From Acidobacteriota bacterium (lineage in GTDB: Bacteria > Acidobacteriota > Terriglobia > Terriglobales > Acidobacteriaceae), in contig JAKAAZ010000144.1 of the NCBI GenBank assembly GCA_021802085.1, positions 1-9,319 of the forward strand: a DNA stretch of 9,319 nt, written 5' to 3'. The translations under genes were made by a program, and so were the position numbers. The notes under the pieces were generated by a model, which saw only the letters and a list, made by a program, of their open reading frames with translations, searched no databases and was not told where the DNA came from. Within the stretch, counting starts at the first letter, position 1; the number at the start of each line of letters is the position of its first letter. Below are positions 6,435 to 9,319 of the stretch, in pieces.

Positions 6435-6461
6435 CGTACTCCACGATTCCCTTGTTTCGTA

Positions 6462-6512
6462 GTAGCCTCTTGAAAAGAGCTACGCCTATAGCATGAATAG
6501 AAAACTATTCAT
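6462..6512 (+). promoter_or_regulatory. Leader of the GH31 gene with two successive stem-loops
   Basis: The first stem pairs GTAG/CTCTT with AAGAG/CTAC (6462-6483), nine base pairs with one bulged C and a GAA loop. The second is a perfect 8-bp stem, ATGAATAG-AAAA-CTATTCAT (6493-6512), ending one base before the ribosome binding site. Neither is followed by a T-run. A promoter must lie in 6356-6490, but no clear -35/-10 pair is visible; TTGAAA at 6470 has only a poor -10 partner. No known riboswitch class is recognised. Confidence 0.5.
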
Positions 6513-6513
6513 C

Positions 6514-6518
6514 GGAGG
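6514..6518 (+). promoter_or_regulatory. Ribosome binding site for the GH31 gene
   Basis: GGAGG lies five bases before the ATG at 6524. It fixes this start over the out-of-frame ATG at 6493 that lies within the leader hairpin. Confidence 0.8.
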
Positions 6519-6523
6519 ACACC

Positions 6524-8920
6524 ATGCTGCACCCAACGCTTCGATCCGTCCGATGGGTCCTTGTGGGCTTATTTCTGCTTCCCTGCTCCGCTGCCCTGGC
6601 TGCCCACGCGAAAATCTTTGTCGCCCGGACTTCCACGGGGGTGGTCGTGCGTACACCGACCGACACCATGCGCATCACAGTGTGCGGCGCGGCTTCGGTG
6701 CATGTCGTCGTCGCTCCCAATATAGAGAACGATGGCAACGTAACGGCCGGAACTCCCAAGGAGCCGTGGATGGCACAGCCATGTACGCCCGCCAAGTTCA
6801 CGCTGCATATCGCTGCCAAAAAACCGGCAACATCCCCTCCCGTACGGATGTCGAATCCTCTGGCAGCCACCCTGGATACGGGACAAATACGCGTCCTCAT
6901 TTCGCTCGACTACGGCAATCTTGAATTTCAGGATGAGCAGGGAAACCGGCTACTCCGGGAATTCGAGGACAGGCCGCGAACCTACCGGACGGTGATGCGC
7001 AACGGCGAACTGATGTATGCCGTGGAAGACCGCTTCTATCCGGCGGTACGGGAAGGACTGTACGGACTGGGTCAGCACCAAAACGGTGTGTTCAATTATC
7101 GCGGGACCGTCGTTGAACTGGCGCAGGCGAATACAGACGTCGATATCCCGCTGCTGGTATCGACCCAGGGATATGGAATCTTTTGGAACTCGGCGGCCGT
7201 TTCCTATTATGACAATCGTTTTGCAACGGAAATGCGATTGACCTCGCAAGCGGCCAATGCGATCGACTATTACTTTCTCTACGGTCCGGAGATGGACCAG
7301 ATCATCCATCAGTATCGAGAGATGACCGGTCATGCTCCGATGTTCGGTGTATGGGCGTACGGATTCTTTCAGTCGAAAGATCGCTATCAAAGCGATGACG
7401 AACTGTTGAAAATCGCCAATGAATACCGCAGTCAACACGTACCATTGGATGTGATGGTGCAGGACTGGTTCTGGTGGGTGAAGCAGGGAGATCCGGAGTT
7501 CCGGCCGCAGGCATACCCCGATGTTCCCGCCACGCTGCAGAAACTCCATGACGAGCATGTCCACGCCATGCTCAGCGTCTGGGCCGTCTTCAATCCGCAA
7601 TCGAAAAATTTCCAGGAGATGAAGGCCCGTGGTCTCACCATTCCAGGCACGACAGACTACGATGCCACCAACCCGGCCGCGGGAGATTTTTACTGGAAAC
7701 ACTTCGTCGGCAAATTGTTCGCGCAAGGCTGGGATGCCTTCTGGCTCGATAGCTCCGAGCCGGAAGTCGCCTACCCCCATAGCGGCCAGAGCGACGCCTC
7801 TTTGCAAGACAGAAAACTATTCATCGGCAACGGAGCGCGCTACACGAATATTTTTCCGCTGATGCACACCGGAAACGTGTATCAACACTGGCGCGAAACC
7901 ACGGAGCAAAAGCGCGTCTTCATTCTGACTCGGTCCGCATTTGCAGGCCAGCAGAGGAATGCGGCTGTAACATGGTCGGGCGATGTGTACAGCACATTCC
8001 TGTCCTTCTCGCGACAGATACCCGCCGGCCTCAACTTTGCGCTCTCCGGCATGCCGTACTGGACGACCGACATTGCCGGATATGGACCTCCCCTGGCGCG
8101 CGACACTCGCGACCCCGCGTATCAGGAGTTGTATGCGCGATGGTTTGAATTCGGCGTATTCTGTCCCATCTTCCGCACGCATGGACATCGCGCGAACAAT
8201 GAGAACGAGCTTTTCTCGTATGGCTCGGTCACACCAATCCTCATTCGCTATGACAAGCTGCGCTACCGTCTTTTGCCCTATATTTACTCACTGGCATGGC
8301 AGGTCACCGCCCACGACTCCACCATCATGCGTCCATTGGTGATGGACTGGCGGACCGATCCGCATGTCTGGAATATCGGCGATCAGTTCATGTTCGGGCC
8401 CGATCTGCTCATCAGCCCTGTAACTGAGCAGGGAGCGATCAGCCGCTGGCTGTATCTGCCCGCATCGCCGGCCTGGTATGACTTCTGGACCGGCGACAAA
8501 ACCAATGGACAACAGCGGATTGAAGTCACCGCGCCGCTCGACCGAATTCCCGTGTATGTACGCGCTGGATCCATCCTGCCCCTGGGGCCGGAGATCGAGT
8601 GGGCAGGGCAGAATCCGGCTGCACCCATCGAGTTGCGAATCTATCCCGGAGCCGACGGCGATTTCCAATTGTACGATGATGCGGGAGACACCTATGCCTA
8701 CGAAAAAGGGGCGCATTCCATCATCCCCATCCATTGGAACGAGGCATCGAAGACCTTGACCATCGGCGCACGGGAAGGATCGTTCCCGACTATGTTGAGT
8801 CAGCGCACATTCCGTATCGTCTTTGTGAGTGGGAACCATGGCGCGGGCGCAAGCCCAACGGCGCAGGTGGACAAGGAAGTGCAATATGATGGGAGTTCCG
8901 TTTCCATCACCGCGCCATGA
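6524..8920 (+). CDS. Exported GH31 alpha-glycosidase (alpha-xylosidase or alpha-glucosidase)
   Basis: A retaining glycoside hydrolase of family 31, 798 residues. Residues 1-29 are a signal peptide (R7, R10; core WVLVGLFLL; ALA/AHA cleavage sites near 26-29), so it acts in the periplasm or outside. Residues about 30-270 are the N-terminal beta-sandwich, with GLYGLGQHQ (178-186) as the GH31 entry signature. The catalytic barrel spans about 271-600: DWFWW (314-318), nucleophile D409 in FWLDSSEPE, and acid/base D487 in TWSGDVYSTF, followed by YWTTDIAGY (512-520) and RTHGH (551-555). Residues about 600-798 are C-terminal beta domains, including FGPDLLISPV and a DUF5110-like YDDAGDTYAYEKG. The core resembles bacterial alpha-xylosidases acting on xyloglucan fragments, but lacks the PA14 insert of Cellvibrio Xyl31A. 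Substrate is therefore open. It is separated from the permease gene by 168 bases and is probably transcribed on its own. Confidence 0.95.
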   Translation: MLHPTLRSVRWVLVGLFLLPCSAALAAHAKIFVARTSTGVVVRTPTDTMRITVCGAASVHVVVAPNIENDGNVTAGTPKEPWMAQPCTPAKFTLHIAAKKPATSPPVRMSNPLAATLDTGQIRVLISLDYGNLEFQDEQGNRLLREFEDRPRTYRTVMRNGELMYAVEDRFYPAVREGLYGLGQHQNGVFNYRGTVVELAQANTDVDIPLLVSTQGYGIFWNSAAVSYYDNRFATEMRLTSQAANAIDYYFLYGPEMDQIIHQYREMTGHAPMFGVWAYGFFQSKDRYQSDDELLKIANEYRSQHVPLDVMVQDWFWWVKQGDPEFRPQAYPDVPATLQKLHDEHVHAMLSVWAVFNPQSKNFQEMKARGLTIPGTTDYDATNPAAGDFYWKHFVGKLFAQGWDAFWLDSSEPEVAYPHSGQSDASLQDRKLFIGNGARYTNIFPLMHTGNVYQHWRETTEQKRVFILTRSAFAGQQRNAAVTWSGDVYSTFLSFSRQIPAGLNFALSGMPYWTTDIAGYGPPLARDTRDPAYQELYARWFEFGVFCPIFRTHGHRANNENELFSYGSVTPILIRYDKLRYRLLPYIYSLAWQVTAHDSTIMRPLVMDWRTDPHVWNIGDQFMFGPDLLISPVTEQGAISRWLYLPASPAWYDFWTGDKTNGQQRIEVTAPLDRIPVYVRAGSILPLGPEIEWAGQNPAAPIELRIYPGADGDFQLYDDAGDTYAYEKGAHSIIPIHWNEASKTLTIGAREGSFPTMLSQRTFRIVFVSGNHGAGASPTAQVDKEVQYDGSSVSITAP

Positions 8921-9116
8921 GACACCCGTCCCATTCGATCTCACTATGCCGCGCTTTTCTGCCGGTCGCTCCTATTACGCGGTTTTTCATCGACTGGAAT
9001 TTGATGTATCTGCCCACAATCCCCATCGCTGTTCTCTTCATTTGTATGGGGCGGGAGCGCACGGTTCCATCCAGCGGTTAGACGGGATGATTGAGTGACG
9101 TAACGCGATTCGCTCG
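8921..9116. other. Non-coding stretch after the GH31 gene
   Basis: Almost 200 bases with no supported gene. Short frames on both strands lack ribosome sites and any recognisable motif. Apart from the dyads around 9047-9134 I see nothing here. Confidence 0.6.
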
Positions 9117-9120
9117 TCAC
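9095..9120. repeat. Nested dyad downstream of the GH31 gene
   Basis: GTGACG (9095-9100) faces CGTCAC (9115-9120), and inside lies GCG-ATT-CGC (9105-9113). Around it TGGGGCGGG (9047-9055) faces CCCGCCCCA (9126-9134). Together they could fold an extended structure at the end of the GH31 transcript, but no T-run supports a standard terminator. Confidence 0.4.
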
Positions 9121-9317
9121 GATTGCCCGCCCCACAATGGGCTCGACGGCACTGTGGCGCCCCGTATTTCTCTATCCAGGTCAAACTCATCTTCTACACC
9201 ATGAAGGCGGAAGTTCCACTGTTTCAGCAGGTTGCGATTGTTAAAACGGCGTAGTGACACGTTTTCTCTCCATCTGCGCCGAACGGAAGCTGGATTCAGC
9301 ACGAGCGCAGCACCGGC
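9117..9317 (-). CDS. Possible 3' end of an unrecognised minus-strand gene running off the window
   Basis: A frame open from the right edge to a TGA at 9117-9119, about 66 codons. The product is basic, rich in Arg and Asn, with segments such as VRRRWRENVSLRRFNNRN and FRLHGVEDEFDLD. I recognise no family. Codon use includes AGA and ATA, rarer than in the neighbouring genes, so it may be a chance frame or decayed sequence. The convergent orientation relative to the GH31 gene is plausible for a real gene, but nothing else supports it. Confidence 0.25.
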   Translation of the reverse strand, partial: AGAALVLNPASVRRRWRENVSLRRFNNRNLLKQWNFRLHGVEDEFDLDREIRGATVPSSPLWGGQS

Positions 9318-9319
9318 GG

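Noticed and set aside
6584..6586. Cys21 of the GH31 precursor (LLPC) as a lipoprotein attachment site
   Set aside because: The residue before Cys is Pro, which does not fit the lipobox; ALA/AHA cleavage sites follow and suit ordinary signal peptidase I.
6493..6924. Alternative upstream ATG at 6493 opening a 143-codon frame
   Set aside because: It is out of frame with the GH31 gene, lies inside a hairpin, has no ribosome site, and its product has no family motif.
6950..7807. 285-codon open frame on the minus strand opposite the GH31 gene
   Set aside because: Fully antisense to a well-conserved GH31 catalytic region; no recognisable domain or start signal.

Overview
The window is chromosomal DNA from a moderately GC-rich Gram-negative bacterium. 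An Acidobacteriota (soil Terriglobia/Solibacter-like) origin is my best guess. It rests on the gene style (an isoquinoline-oxidoreductase-type molybdoenzyme followed by a small c-type cytochrome, and an exported GH31 glycosidase) and on an intergenic repeat containing TCATTCTGAGCGGAACGAAGAATCC-like sequence, of a kind I recall from such genomes. No marker gene proves the taxonomy. There is no sign of phage, plasmid, transposase, tRNA, rRNA or CRISPR.

Layout. (1) Positions 2-709 hold the 3' end of a molybdopterin-binding subunit of the xanthine dehydrogenase superfamily. It is followed by a small exported mono-haem cytochrome c (854-1312), its likely electron acceptor. (2) Positions 1313-1620 are a non-coding stretch between convergent genes. 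It holds a tandem 14-bp repeat and a large inverted-repeat element made of two opposed copies of one repeat unit, one copy carrying a 41-bp insertion. (3) Positions 1621-6355 form a D-amino-acid utilisation locus: a D-serine-dehydratase-like PLP deaminase on the minus strand, and divergently from it an N-acyl-D-amino-acid deacylase, a RidA-family imine/enamine deaminase and a GntP-family permease. (4) Positions 6356-6523 are a leader region with two stem-loops, followed by an exported GH31 alpha-glycosidase (6524-8920). (5) Positions 8921-9319 hold no confident gene, only a weak open frame on the minus strand running off the right edge and some dyad symmetry.

How the central genes fit together (inference from families). 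The GntP permease, whose relatives include gluconate transporters and the E. coli D-serine transporter DsdX, imports a D-amino acid or its N-acyl form. The deacylase, which retains its full set of metal and catalytic residues, releases the free D-amino acid. The PLP enzyme, with a catalytic Lys and an HPC zinc motif, eliminates or deaminates it to an enamine/imine. RidA, with Arg103 and Glu117 retained, hydrolyses that intermediate to the 2-oxo acid and so prevents 2-aminoacrylate damage. The combination matches gene neighbourhoods I recall from Proteobacteria, so it is a coherent catabolic module rather than a wholly new system. The least explained signals are non-coding: a 20-bp-stem hairpin buried inside the permease gene, the composite inverted repeat at 1458-1584, and the structured leader of the GH31 gene.
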